The position numbers and the translations under genes were made by a program. Shown here in pieces: positions 8,739 to 17,405 of a stretch of DNA of 64,000 nt. The stretch's first letter is position 1. Every line of letters starts with the position of its first letter. A model generated the notes under the pieces. It saw nothing but the letters and a program-made list of their open reading frames with translations. It did no database searches and was not told the origin of the DNA. Source of the stretch: DATARH01 sp963705325 (GTDB lineage Bacteria; Pseudomonadota; Alphaproteobacteria; ATCC43930; CGMCC-115725); contig OY970069.1 in NCBI GenBank assembly GCA_963705325.1, forward strand, positions 558,001 through 622,000, in the 5' to 3' direction.

Positions 8739-10058
8739 ATGAACGCGACCGCCCGTCTCGCCGAGCGCGGCGCGACGTTTTTGTTCCTCATCGTCTTCGC
8801 CGGGATCATGTGGCCGCCCGACAGCTATTTCAGCGGTGAGGCGCTGACCCCGCAGGGCGCGTCGAACATCTGGGACTTCATGGAATTCGCCCTGCTGTTG
8901 CCGTTCCTCGGCCTCGGCTTCTTCGCGTACCGGCGCGACGTGCCAGGGTTGGCGATCTGGGCCTGGCCGGTGCTCGCGCTGGCGGTTTTCGCCTTCCTCA
9001 GCGCGTTCTGGTCGGACGCCCCTTCTCTGGTGGTTCGCCGCGCGGGAACGGTGACGGCGACAACCCTGTTCGGCGTATACCTCGCCGCGCGCGGCGATCT
9101 CGGCGACCTGGTCGCGAGCTTGGTCAAGGTCTATGCGATCGCCGCGGTCGCCTCGTTCATCGCGATCGCCCTGTTGCCGCAGGCGGCGACGGTGACGGGC
9201 GACTACTATACCCACGCCTGGCGCGGCGCCTTCACCGACAAGAACGAGCTGGGCATGGCTTGCGCCGAGGCGCTCATCCTCTCGGCCTACGCCTATCGCC
9301 GCAGCTATGGCCCGCGCTGGCTGTCCGGTATCGTCATCGCCGGGTTCCTCGTTCTGCTCTACGGCTCGGAATCGAAAACGCCGATCGTGGTGATGATGGC
9401 GGCGCTTTATGCCGCGGTCGTGGTCTTGGCCTTGCGCCGGCGCAGCGGCGCGGGCCTCCTCGTCGGCTACGTGCTGCTGGTCCTCGGCATGGCCGGAACG
9501 GCGCTGCTCGCCATCGGCTGGCAGGACGTGTTGGCGGCGCTGGGACGCGACCCGACCTTCACCAACCGCACCCGCATCTGGCAACTCGCGCTCGAATGGA
9601 TCGCGCGGCGCCCCTGGCTCGGTTACGGCTACGAGAGCTTCTTTCGCGCCGACAATCCGGCCGCCAACCTGATCTGGGCCGATGTGGGGTTCAAGACGCC
9701 GCACGCGCACAATAGCTGGCTCGAACTGGGGCTCGGGCTCGGGGTCCTTGGCATAGGCCTGACCGCGCTCGCCTGGCTCGCCGCAATCTACCGCACGCTG
9801 CGCGTCGCCACCGCGCCACATGCCAAGCACGTCGCCTTCTGCCTCGCACTGCTCGCCGGTATGTTCTTTGAGAACCTCAGCGAATTCGAGTTCTTCCGGC
9901 CGGGAAGGCTGATGTTCGCTCTCTTCGTCGCCGTGCTGGTCTATCTCGGCCGCGAATTGACGTTGTTCCGCACCGCCAGCGCCGCGGCGCGGCGATCCGG
10001 GCGCGCGGCGGCCGCAACCACGCCTTATGCGCCGGCCAGCATTTCGGTGGCGCCATGA
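8739..10058 (+). CDS. O-antigen ligase / Wzy-type polymerase family membrane protein
   Basis: Polytopic inner-membrane protein of 439 residues, with about ten or more hydrophobic segments and the Wzy_C (O-antigen ligase) region. The large periplasmic-loop motif is visible as FTNRTRIWQLALEWIARRP followed by PHAHNSWLELGLGLG, where the His is the family's conserved loop residue. In this context it most probably polymerises the undecaprenyl-linked repeat units (Wzy role). A WaaL-type ligase is the alternative, and sequence alone does not separate the two. The stop overlaps the next gene's start (ATGA), so the two are translationally coupled. Confidence 0.88.
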   Translation: MNATARLAERGATFLFLIVFAGIMWPPDSYFSGEALTPQGASNIWDFMEFALLLPFLGLGFFAYRRDVPGLAIWAWPVLALAVFAFLSAFWSDAPSLVVRRAGTVTATTLFGVYLAARGDLGDLVASLVKVYAIAAVASFIAIALLPQAATVTGDYYTHAWRGAFTDKNELGMACAEALILSAYAYRRSYGPRWLSGIVIAGFLVLLYGSESKTPIVVMMAALYAAVVVLALRRRSGAGLLVGYVLLVLGMAGTALLAIGWQDVLAALGRDPTFTNRTRIWQLALEWIARRPWLGYGYESFFRADNPAANLIWADVGFKTPHAHNSWLELGLGLGVLGIGLTALAWLAAIYRTLRVATAPHAKHVAFCLALLAGMFFENLSEFEFFRPGRLMFALFVAVLVYLGRELTLFRTASAAARRSGRAAAATTPYAPASISVAP

Positions 10059-10672
10059 GCCTTCTCGACCCGTTCCACGCGCCGCTGCTGCGCGACTGCT
10101 GGGTGCGCTGGGGCCTGCGCCGCGTGCATTACGCCGACCGCGCCCGCAAGCTCGATCTGCTCTACCGCGCCGAGAATCCGTGGCGCATGGACTCGGCGCA
10201 AGAACAGGCGCGCTTCGCCTGGACGAATGAGGTGATAGCGACGCGGCTACCGCGGCCGGAGGTTTTGCTGGAGATCGGCTGCGGTGAAGGCCACCAATCG
10301 CAACATTTGACGCGGATATGTGGGCAGCTTTACGGCATCGACATCAGCCCACGAGCGGTGCAGCGCGCGCGACGGCGCTGCGTCGAGGCGACCTTCGCGA
10401 CCGGCGACCTATTCACCTTCCCCTTTTCAGACATGCCGCCCGTCGTCGATCTCGTCACGGCTTGCGAGGTGGTCTACTACGTCAAGGACACCGCGCGGTT
10501 TATCGAGCGCATGTCGGCTCTCGGCCAAACCTGCCTGGTGACCTACTATGAGGGCCACGCACGCATGCTCGACCGGCATTTCGCCCATCTGCCCGGCTGC
10601 GAGCGCGATCGCTTTAATTTTGGCGACGTCGAGTGGATCGCGGTCTGGTGGCGTAACGGGAATCAACTCTAA
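10055..10672 (+). CDS. NodS-like SAM-dependent methyltransferase
   Basis: Class I methyltransferase of 205 residues. SAM motif I is VLLEIGCGEGHQSQHL, followed by YGIDISPRAVQRAR (acidic ribose-binding residue) and LVTACEVVYYV. The spacing and N-terminal region resemble NodS, which N-methylates chitooligosaccharide Nod factor precursors. Here it more likely methylates a sugar or amino sugar of the polymer (inference). The start overlaps the polymerase stop by four bases. An AT-rich non-coding stretch follows. Confidence 0.82.
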   Translation: MSLLDPFHAPLLRDCWVRWGLRRVHYADRARKLDLLYRAENPWRMDSAQEQARFAWTNEVIATRLPRPEVLLEIGCGEGHQSQHLTRICGQLYGIDISPRAVQRARRRCVEATFATGDLFTFPFSDMPPVVDLVTACEVVYYVKDTARFIERMSALGQTCLVTYYEGHARMLDRHFAHLPGCERDRFNFGDVEWIAVWWRNGNQL

Positions 10673-10770
10673 ACCCTTAATACCGACAAATACCTAATAG
10701 CCAAACAACGAATTGATATCTAACCATAATCGCCGCGCACACCGATTTTCTGAAAAGATCGTTAAAATCC

Positions 10771-10787
10771 TTGGCTTTCTGAGCCAA
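10771..10787. repeat. Perfect inverted repeat TTGGCT-N5-AGCCAA
   Basis: Six-base perfect arms (10771-10776 and 10782-10787) around TTCTG, in an AT-rich intergenic stretch. It lies five bases upstream of a -35-like TTGACC. It could be an operator for the following methyltransferase or a weak terminator hairpin for the upstream gene. There is no T-run directly after the stem, which favours an operator. Confidence 0.4.
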
Positions 10788-10791
10788 AATC

Positions 10792-10819
10792 TTGACCTTT
10801 TTAGCTCGAATTTTATACA
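10792..10819 (+). promoter_or_regulatory. Sigma-70-like promoter
   Basis: TTGACC (10792-10797) and TATACA (10814-10819) are separated by 16 bases. The site sits in AT-rich DNA that stands out from the GC-rich surroundings, about 90 bases before the methyltransferase start at 10911. Match to the consensus is good, but no experimental data exist. Confidence 0.5.
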
Positions 10820-10910
10820 TGGACTGCGGGTCGGCGGTTCGATAGCGAGAAGCCATTTCGCCTCGGCTCAACACTCGCGACAGTGTAGCGCTAGAAGATG
10901 GGAGCCGCGG

Positions 10911-11711
10911 ATGGCCGGCGTATTTGCCGATACAGGACGTCAGGAACCCGCAGCAAAGATGCCCGACATGGCGATGATCGGCTCGCCAAGCTGGGCCAGG
11001 GCGGCCCCGAGCCGGCGTCTCGTCACGCGGCTCGGCAATCTATTCCGGCGCATCGCGGTACGCTCGAGCCAGAGCTGCCGGATCAAGCGGGCGCAGCTCT
11101 TCATCGAGCGGCTGCAACCGAGCTCGGCCGATAAGATCATCGATCTGGGCGGCGGCAAAGGCGGCTATCTGGCCGGCGTTCTACCCTATCGCGATAATGT
11201 GACGATCGCCGATGTCGACCCGGCGATGCTGCAAACCGCCGCCGAGACCTATGGCTTCGACACTGTTCGCCTCGACGGCTCGGCGACCTTCCCGATGGCC
11301 GACCAGGAATACGACGTGGTGTTCTGCTCGTCGGTCATCGAACACATTACCGGCGCACGTGAGGAAATTTTCGACATCCTCGACAACAAACAATTCGCGC
11401 TGTCGGCTCGGGCAGCGCAGGCAAGTTTCGCCGCCGAGCTGCGGCGCATCGGCAAGCGCTATTTCGTGCAGACGCCGTACAAATACTTCCCGGTCGAACC
11501 GCACAGCTTCCTGCCGTTCTTCATTGTTTGGCTGCCGCGCCGCTGGCAAATCAAGCTGCTGGCGCTAGCCGGCCGGTATTGGATCAAGCACGTGCAGGCC
11601 GATTTCCGCCTACTGACCATCAGCGAGATGCGGGAGCTGTTTCCCGACGCGGAAATCGTGCTCGAACGCTATTGCGGCCTGGTTAAGTCGATCGTCGCGA
11701 TCAGGAGCTGA
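10911..11711 (+). CDS. SAM-dependent methyltransferase
   Basis: Class I methyltransferase of 266 residues. Motif I is IIDLGGGKGGYLAGV, followed by VTIADVDPAML, a YDVVFCSSVIEHI post-motif and YFVQTPYKYFPVEPHSFLP. The last segment is typical of small methyltransferases in polysaccharide loci. The open frame extends upstream to 10713, but that part is AT-rich and contains a promoter. ATG 10911 has GGAG seven bases ahead, so I start there. It ends five bases before the convergent GH10 gene. The substrate is unknown, presumably a sugar or the lipid-linked intermediate. Confidence 0.83.
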   Translation: MAGVFADTGRQEPAAKMPDMAMIGSPSWARAAPSRRLVTRLGNLFRRIAVRSSQSCRIKRAQLFIERLQPSSADKIIDLGGGKGGYLAGVLPYRDNVTIADVDPAMLQTAAETYGFDTVRLDGSATFPMADQEYDVVFCSSVIEHITGAREEIFDILDNKQFALSARAAQASFAAELRRIGKRYFVQTPYKYFPVEPHSFLPFFIVWLPRRWQIKLLALAGRYWIKHVQADFRLLTISEMRELFPDAEIVLERYCGLVKSIVAIRS

Positions 11712-11715
11712 CCCT

Positions 11716-12870
11716 TCAACGCTTGGCCGGCGCCTCCGCGCGCTGAGTCGCCGCGGGGCGAGGCGGCGCGTGCTTGAGCGCGTCGACCATCGCCCAATAA
11801 ACCGGCTTTGGTTGCATATCCGCGTCGAACGGCAGAGGCCGCGGGCGCTGTCCGTCCGGCCGCTTGGTGCGAGGATCGCCGACCGAGACGATCCAGCTCA
11901 TACGATCGCTGACGCCCCAGGTGATCACCGAGGTCACCGCTTGATGAGCTAGGGCGACATCGAGATAGCGGCGATAGACTGAGGCAACCGCCGCGTCGCG
12001 CGCGGCGATGTCGGACGGAGCGCCGTTATCAACGCAATCGAGCTCCGTCACCATAATTTGTAGCCCGCGCGAAGCAATTTCGTCGAGAAAGCGGCTGAAG
12101 GCTTTTTCGTCGAAGTGCTCCATGTCCTCGTAAAACAGGTGGCTCTGCAACCCGATCGCGTCGAGCGGCACGCCACGCTTTTGAAAGCCGTCGATCAGTT
12201 CGAACATCACCCGCCGCTTTTCCAGCTGGTCGGGCTTTTCCATCTCGATGTCGAACTCGTTGTAGACGAGCAGCGCCTTGGGATCGGCCGCCCGCGCGGT
12301 GCGATAGGAGATGTCAAGGTATTCGGGCCCGATCTTGTCGAGGAAGACGTGCGGGCGCAGCTTGTCGGGGCGCGGCGAGGCGATGAGGATCGCTTCGTTG
12401 ACCACATCCCACGATTGCGCTCGGCCGGCAAAGTGACCGCATGTCTCGGCGACATGCCTCTCCAGCACGTCGATCGCTGACTTGCGGTCGGGCAAGGCGG
12501 CGTACCATTTGGGCGCCCGCTCGCCATAAACGAGGGTGTGCCCACGAAACTTCATTCCGTTGGTGACCGCCCAGCCGTAATCGGCGTCGACCCCAGTGAA
12601 GTCGTGGCGTTCCGGGGTCGGCTGGAGATGGTCCCAATCCATCCGGCCATCGACCATCAGCCCGCATTCGTGCGCGCAGACAGCCTCGTAATCGGGCTCG
12701 TCCTTCAATTCCCAAGGGTCGATGTAGCTGCCGTAGAGCAGGCCGCTCTTGGCAGCGATATTGCGCAGCCCGGGTGTCGCCGGCGCCGGCACGGCCGCTG
12801 CGATGGACGGCGGGAAAGCTGCGGCAGCCGCGGCTGCCGCCAATAGCTCACGTCTGGTGATCGCGGCCAT
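11716..12870 (-). CDS. Secreted GH10 endo-beta-glycanase (xylanase family)
   Basis: Glycoside hydrolase family 10 protein of 384 residues. The acid/base Glu is in WDVVNEAI and the nucleophile Glu is in IMVTELDCVD. Other family features are MDWDHLQPTPERHDF, FRGHTLVYGERAPKW and DAIGLQSHLF. The N-terminus (ITRRELLAAAAAAAAF) has the twin-arginine plus hydrophobic pattern of a Tat signal. TGAGGAG precedes the ATG, inside the end of the upstream glycosyltransferase gene. GH10 enzymes usually cut xylan. As the last gene of the minus-strand polysaccharide operon, it may instead trim or release the cell's own polymer, as ExoK-type glycanases do (inference). Confidence 0.88.
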   Translation of the reverse strand: MAAITRRELLAAAAAAAAFPPSIAAAVPAPATPGLRNIAAKSGLLYGSYIDPWELKDEPDYEAVCAHECGLMVDGRMDWDHLQPTPERHDFTGVDADYGWAVTNGMKFRGHTLVYGERAPKWYAALPDRKSAIDVLERHVAETCGHFAGRAQSWDVVNEAILIASPRPDKLRPHVFLDKIGPEYLDISYRTARAADPKALLVYNEFDIEMEKPDQLEKRRVMFELIDGFQKRGVPLDAIGLQSHLFYEDMEHFDEKAFSRFLDEIASRGLQIMVTELDCVDNGAPSDIAARDAAVASVYRRYLDVALAHQAVTSVITWGVSDRMSWIVSVGDPRTKRPDGQRPRPLPFDADMQPKPVYWAMVDALKHAPPRPAATQRAEAPAKR

Positions 12871-12877
12871 GGGCTCC

Positions 12878-14110
12878 TCATGTCCGGTCGGTTTGGGGCC
12901 GCGCGACACCAAGCCGTCGGCCGGATTGCTTGCGGGCGACGGTGACCCGGGTGGCTTCGTCGAACCGCTCGGCCATGCTGTCCATGCGCAGCGCGTCGCG
13001 CGTCTGCAGCGCTCCGTGAGACAGCCGCTCTTGCCATCCGTCGGAGTCGGCGAAGCGGGCCAGAGTTGCCGCGAACGCATCGAGATCGCCGGGCACGATG
13101 AGGCCGTTCCTCTCGTGCTCGATGTACTCAACTTCGGGGCTGTGCGTCTCTAGATCGCGGGTGATCACTGGCGATCCATGGGCAAAGGCGTGGTTGGCGA
13201 CCAGTCCGACCATTCCGGCGACGACGGTGGCGCAGCCGACCTTGACGCAGCGGGCGACACGCTCGTCCGGCGGAAGGGGGCCGAGGAAATGGATGCTCGC
13301 ATCGCCGGCGGCTTGCGCTTTGAGCTCCACTTCGCACATGCCGCCGCCGACGATCAGCGCTTCGACGGGCCGGCGGGAGAGACCGTTCTCGTTGATCCGG
13401 CGCACCGCGCCGATCAGTTGATCGACCCGCTTGATCGGCACCAGCCGACCCACGAAGACAAACACCGCGGAATCGGGTTTGAGGCCAAATTCACGGCGGA
13501 TCGCCGCCTCGTCGGCATCGCGTCCGGCCTCGTAGAGCCGAACCTGCTCGGTCATATCGATCGTGTTCTGAACAAAGAAGGTGCGGTCGCGCGGATACCC
13601 GCTTTCGATCAGCCTTTCCGCGCCGCTCTTGGTATAGGCGATGAAACCGTCGGCCAGCGTGGTGAACCACTTCTTTATGGCGGTCGTCACTCCGATCAGC
13701 CGGTGCGGAACATCGCTCTCGCGGGTGCCGCGTTGCGGGTGATAACCGAAGCCCCAGTGCAGCACGGCGATGCCGCGCAGCTTGCAGAGCAGCGCAAGCA
13801 ATAGGTTCGAGATGAACTTGCTCTCGGTGGTGATGACGATCGCATCGTAGCCGCCGGTGAGGATCTCCCACACCACCGGCTGATAGACCAGGGTCAGCGG
13901 CCCGACCCGAAACTCGTGGTTCTCGACCCGCCGCTGCGGAAACGCGAACGGGCCCTTGAGCTCCGCGGTCCCGACCCAAGACGGCGGCGCGCCATGAAAG
14001 ACCACGTACTCGAAACCGCCGCGCTCGGCGAGGAGCTCGTAAAACCGCACGCGGTAGTGCGGCAGGTAACCGTGGTTGAGGATCGCGACTTTGCCTCGTG
14101 GCGACGGCAT
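12878..14110 (-). CDS. Glycosyltransferase, GT4-like
   Basis: GT-B glycosyltransferase of 410 residues. The N-terminal domain begins VAILNHGYLPHYRVRFYELL. The donor domain shows FVFVGRLVPIKRVDQLIGAV and FAHGSPVITRDLETHSPEVEYI, matching the G-R-L and E-X7-E regions of GT4 enzymes (the second is degenerate). It probably adds one sugar of the repeat unit on the cytosolic face. It is the fifth of six minus-strand genes, between flippase and GH10. Its stop is seven bases from the GH10 start. Confidence 0.85.
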   Translation of the reverse strand: MPSPRGKVAILNHGYLPHYRVRFYELLAERGGFEYVVFHGAPPSWVGTAELKGPFAFPQRRVENHEFRVGPLTLVYQPVVWEILTGGYDAIVITTESKFISNLLLALLCKLRGIAVLHWGFGYHPQRGTRESDVPHRLIGVTTAIKKWFTTLADGFIAYTKSGAERLIESGYPRDRTFFVQNTIDMTEQVRLYEAGRDADEAAIRREFGLKPDSAVFVFVGRLVPIKRVDQLIGAVRRINENGLSRRPVEALIVGGGMCEVELKAQAAGDASIHFLGPLPPDERVARCVKVGCATVVAGMVGLVANHAFAHGSPVITRDLETHSPEVEYIEHERNGLIVPGDLDAFAATLARFADSDGWQERLSHGALQTRDALRMDSMAERFDEATRVTVARKQSGRRLGVARPQTDRT

Positions 14111-14129
14111 CAGTCTCTCCTTGTCCAGA

Positions 14130-15467
14130 TCAGCTTGGTTGAGCGGCCGCGGCGGCGTGGTATCGCCGCCGCACGCGCTGCAGGCGGGCCAATTCCCATA
14201 TCAAGCAGACGCCGTTACCGATCACGATGCCCCACATCGCGCCGGTATAGCCCTGCCAGAGGATGAACCCGGCGGTCGCCGCCGCCGCCAGCGCGCCGCA
14301 AATCGTCTGCGCGGTGGCGAGAAACTTGAACTCTCGCGCGGCGAGCAGCCCGATCCCCCCGACATAGCGCAACACGCTTGTCCCGGACGCCGCCGCCCAC
14401 GGCACGAGCAAAAGGATACCGTCGCTGTATTTCCCGGCGAGGAGATATCGATCGATCGACGGCCAGACAAACCAAAGCCCGACGCCGATCGCGACGCTGG
14501 CGGTCGCGGCGCCCGCCAGCGCTCGCGCTATCGAGCGGTCGAACTCGCTGAGCCGCCCATTGGCAAGCGCCGACGCTAGATGCGGCAGCGCCGAGGCGCC
14601 CCAGGCATTGACCACCACGCTCACCGGGCGGAACAGCAAGCCGATCGCGTTGATCGTGGCGAGCGAGGCGACGCCAGCGAGGCTGGTCGCGATATAGACG
14701 TAGCTGCGGCCCTGAATGTGGTTGGCGAACACGCCGGCCAGCGACCAGGCGACGTCGCCACTAATACGGCGATATGTGCCGATCCAGCCGCCGCTGAACA
14801 ACCGCAGCTCGGCTCCCTCACGTTTGCCGGCGGAACGTAAACGTAGACAGAGCTGGCTGACGAGGCAGCCAACCGTCATCGCCAAGAATGCCGCCGCGAG
14901 GTCGGCGAAGCGCTGCGGCCACAAGACCATCGCGCCAAGGCAGGCGGTGGTGACCGCGAGATAGGGTCCGTCGACCCACAGCAGCATCGGCATGTCATGC
15001 CGGCTAAAGGCGGTGTTGCGGTAATACTCGCGATACATTCCGGCGGCGACGAAGAGCGGGATCGCGACTATCGTCAGCGGTTCATGCCAAGCCCATTCCG
15101 CGTCGCCAATGAGATTGGCGACACCGGCGATGGCGGCCGCCGCCAGCACCACGACCAGGTTGACCGTGGCCAGCGCTGACTCAAGTCGGGCGGCGGCGGC
15201 CTGGTCCGTGGCGCCGGGCAGGTAGATGTTGAGCGGGCCGGTAACCAACGCACATTGGATGCTGACCGCGAATAGCGCCATCGTCATCCACAGCGAAACG
15301 ACGCCGTAATCGGTCGCCGACAGGGCCCGCAGCAGGCAGATGTTGAGCGCGAAGCCGAAGACGCTCAACGCCGCCTGATCGAGCGCGGCGACGGCGTAGC
15401 GGTAACGCGCGAAAACGCCGAGAAACCGCCAGCGCGGCCCGCTTAAAACGCCAAGGTCCGAAGTCAT
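14130..15467 (-). CDS. Wzx-like polysaccharide flippase
   Basis: Polytopic inner-membrane protein of 445 residues with about 12 to 14 hydrophobic helices, matching the oligosaccharide flippase/MOP superfamily. It should flip the undecaprenyl-linked repeat unit to the periplasmic face. Family features are the N-terminal AALDQAALSVFGFALN, an ALSATDYGVVSLWMT segment typical of Wzx (A-x-DYG), and a repeated two-bundle layout. It lies directly downstream of the BY-kinase-like gene. Sequence conservation in this family is low, so assignment rests on topology and neighbours as well as motifs. Confidence 0.85.
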   Translation of the reverse strand: MTSDLGVLSGPRWRFLGVFARYRYAVAALDQAALSVFGFALNICLLRALSATDYGVVSLWMTMALFAVSIQCALVTGPLNIYLPGATDQAAAARLESALATVNLVVVLAAAAIAGVANLIGDAEWAWHEPLTIVAIPLFVAAGMYREYYRNTAFSRHDMPMLLWVDGPYLAVTTACLGAMVLWPQRFADLAAAFLAMTVGCLVSQLCLRLRSAGKREGAELRLFSGGWIGTYRRISGDVAWSLAGVFANHIQGRSYVYIATSLAGVASLATINAIGLLFRPVSVVVNAWGASALPHLASALANGRLSEFDRSIARALAGAATASVAIGVGLWFVWPSIDRYLLAGKYSDGILLLVPWAAASGTSVLRYVGGIGLLAAREFKFLATAQTICGALAAAATAGFILWQGYTGAMWGIVIGNGVCLIWELARLQRVRRRYHAAAAAQPS

Positions 15468-15535
15468 GCCGACACACTGCCGGCGAGCGCTTAACTAACC
15501 GATAAAATCGGCGGATATTAAGCCTAAATCCGAGT

Positions 15536-16273
15536 CTACAGCAGGCGGTAGAGAAAGCCCGGGATGTAGTTGCGCCGCTGGTTCAACACCGCGCCGAGGA
15601 AGCGGCCGCCGGCCTGCTCGACAAGCGACTTGGCATGGGTGATCACCGCCGGCCGGGTTGTCTCGGCCCGGATCACCAGGAAGATGCCGTCCGCGGCCTC
15701 GGGGAGCAAAGTGGAATACTCGCCGCGCTCCATCGCCGCGCAGTCGACGACGATCAGCTCGAACTGGCCGCGCAGATGGTCGTAAAGCGCGCGCAAGGTG
15801 GCTGGATCGGCAACGCCCTGGCCGCGCTCACCGGTCAGGCAAGCGACGGTCAACGAGGTCCCGGTGATGGGCCGTTCCCGTTCGGCTTCGCCGGCGCCGA
15901 TCCAGACGCCATCGACAAGGCCGCGCGACGTATCGCAGTCGAAATAGCGAGCGGTCTCGAGATTGCCGCGCGCGGCGTCGAGCAGCAGCGTCCGTCGACG
16001 CCCCGTCGTCGCCGCGAGCATTGCGAACTCCCGGGCGATCGTCGAGGTGCCCTCGCCCGTCGTCGCCGCAACAAAGTGCACGACCGCGCCCTTGCCGTCG
16101 AGCAAGGGCCGCACCACCGCCAGGAGCGGCGTCAGCTCAGCCGCGATCGGCCCCGGCGCGCGCGTCACCGGCCGCGGCTCGGGAGATAGGGGCGCCAGCG
16201 GCCGCTCGCCGGGCAGCGTCAGATCGCGGCCGCCTTGCCGCACCCGCTGCAGCGCGTCGTAAACGCTGGTCAT
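15536..16273 (-). CDS. CpsD/HfsB-like BY-kinase-family ATPase with degenerate P-loop
   Basis: P-loop protein of 245 residues resembling the cytosolic half of bacterial tyrosine kinases such as Wzc/CpsD, encoded apart from the kinase-less Wzc-like protein at 3146-4570. The Walker A region reads ATTGEGTSTIAREFA. The Lys expected in GEGKST is a Thr, so canonical nucleotide binding is doubtful. Walker A' is LLLDAARGN (second Asp missing) and Walker B is LIVVDCAAM. The tail RRNYIPGFLYRLL has only two Tyr and no Tyr cluster. A scaffolding or chain-length role without kinase activity is plausible (inference). Gaps to neighbours are about 70 bases within the minus-strand operon. Confidence 0.8.
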   Translation of the reverse strand: MTSVYDALQRVRQGGRDLTLPGERPLAPLSPEPRPVTRAPGPIAAELTPLLAVVRPLLDGKGAVVHFVAATTGEGTSTIAREFAMLAATTGRRRTLLLDAARGNLETARYFDCDTSRGLVDGVWIGAGEAERERPITGTSLTVACLTGERGQGVADPATLRALYDHLRGQFELIVVDCAAMERGEYSTLLPEAADGIFLVIRAETTRPAVITHAKSLVEQAGGRFLGAVLNQRRNYIPGFLYRLL

Positions 16274-16346
16274 CGCCGCCCCATCCGGGAATTCAATGCG
16301 TCGTCACAGCTTCGACAGTATACCGGCGGTGGAAACGAAGTCGAGG

Positions 16347-17318
16347 CTACGGGCCGAGCACGCCAGCGATCGATTGATCGATCTCGGCAGCTGTGGCGGC
16401 GGCTTCCTCGACCATCTTGAGATGCGAGCCGGGTACGCGGCGGATCTCCAAGTCGCTAAGAAACCTGCCCCAAACCTGCCGCGGTTTGCGCGGCTCCAAT
16501 CCCGGCGTCTCCTCCGGCTGGATAAAAACAACCTTCCCGCCGTAAGGCCGCGGCCGATAGGCATTGCCGGCGTTATAGGTCGCGACGTGAACCCGGCGCG
16601 ACGCGGCGTCGGTCCCTTCGGCGACAAGCGACGGTGGCTCGGCCAATTTCAACCCGCTCGCGGTCAGATATTGGAACAGGCTGCGCAGGCGGCGGGTGAC
16701 CTCTTGGGCGAGTTGCCGGGGGGTGCATCTGCACAGCGACCAAAGCGCGTTCAGCGCCTGCCGCGCGAGAATGTCGAGATGACACGCGAGCGGCCAAACC
16801 GCTCGGCTCGGGTAGGTGTCGAGCAGCACGACAAGCGGCACCTGATGGCCTGCGGCCGTCAGTTGCTGCGCTATCTCCAGCGCAACCAATCCGCCAGCCG
16901 AATAACCAGCTAGCACATAAGGGCCTTGCGGCTGAACGATGCGCATCTGATCGATTGCGTAGTCTGCAATTTCAGCCAGATGGTCGAAAGGCAGTTCCGG
17001 CTCGACCATGCCGCGCGGGCGGATCGCGTAAACCGGCGCGGGAGTTTGCATCGCCGCCGCGATCGGACCGAGCTGCAGGATGCTCCCGGTCGCGCCGGGA
17101 ATCATGAATACCGGCGTCTCGCCGTTGCCCGGCTTGATCGGAATACAACCGCCAACCGCACTCGCACCATCACCGGCTGCGCTGGTTCGCAACCAGCTTC
17201 GCGCGGCACGGATGCTGCGAAACAGCAGCGTCGTATCGGTCCGGACGAGCGGTTCGTTCATCCGACTGTCAAACTCGCCGGCAACATGGCGTTGAGCGAG
17301 GATGGCGGCGCAGCCCAT
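16347..17318 (-). CDS. Alpha/beta-hydrolase thioesterase domain protein
   Basis: Thioesterase-family (PF00975-like) alpha/beta hydrolase of up to 323 residues, related to type II thioesterases of PKS/NRPS systems. The nucleophile elbow is VLAGYSAGGLVALEIA. PVFMIPGATGSILQL forms the first strand and oxyanion region, and the C-terminal GSHLKMV supplies the catalytic His. No carrier protein or synthase is nearby. In this locus it could act on acyl groups that decorate the polysaccharide (inference). The start is uncertain: GTGGCCC-ATG at 17318 gives the longest form, and ATG 17261 removes 19 poorly structured residues. Confidence 0.78.
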   Translation of the reverse strand: MGCAAILAQRHVAGEFDSRMNEPLVRTDTTLLFRSIRAARSWLRTSAAGDGASAVGGCIPIKPGNGETPVFMIPGATGSILQLGPIAAAMQTPAPVYAIRPRGMVEPELPFDHLAEIADYAIDQMRIVQPQGPYVLAGYSAGGLVALEIAQQLTAAGHQVPLVVLLDTYPSRAVWPLACHLDILARQALNALWSLCRCTPRQLAQEVTRRLRSLFQYLTASGLKLAEPPSLVAEGTDAASRRVHVATYNAGNAYRPRPYGGKVVFIQPEETPGLEPRKPRQVWGRFLSDLEIRRVPGSHLKMVEEAAATAAEIDQSIAGVLGP

Positions 17319-17405
17319 TGGGCCACCGCCTCGAGAGCGTCCTTGCGCGACACGTTTAATCGTTCCTCGCAGACGGCTCGCCAGACGAGCGGGGATGGGC
17401 CGGAA

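Noticed and set aside
8523..9830. 435-codon open frame on the minus strand
   Set aside because: It is antisense to the Wzy-like membrane protein. Its composition (charged, Arg/Gly/Gln rich) is that of a shadow.
10713..10910. N-terminal extension of the methyltransferase at 10911
   Set aside because: It is AT-rich with a promoter-like site inside; the family N-terminus and ribosome site fit 10911.
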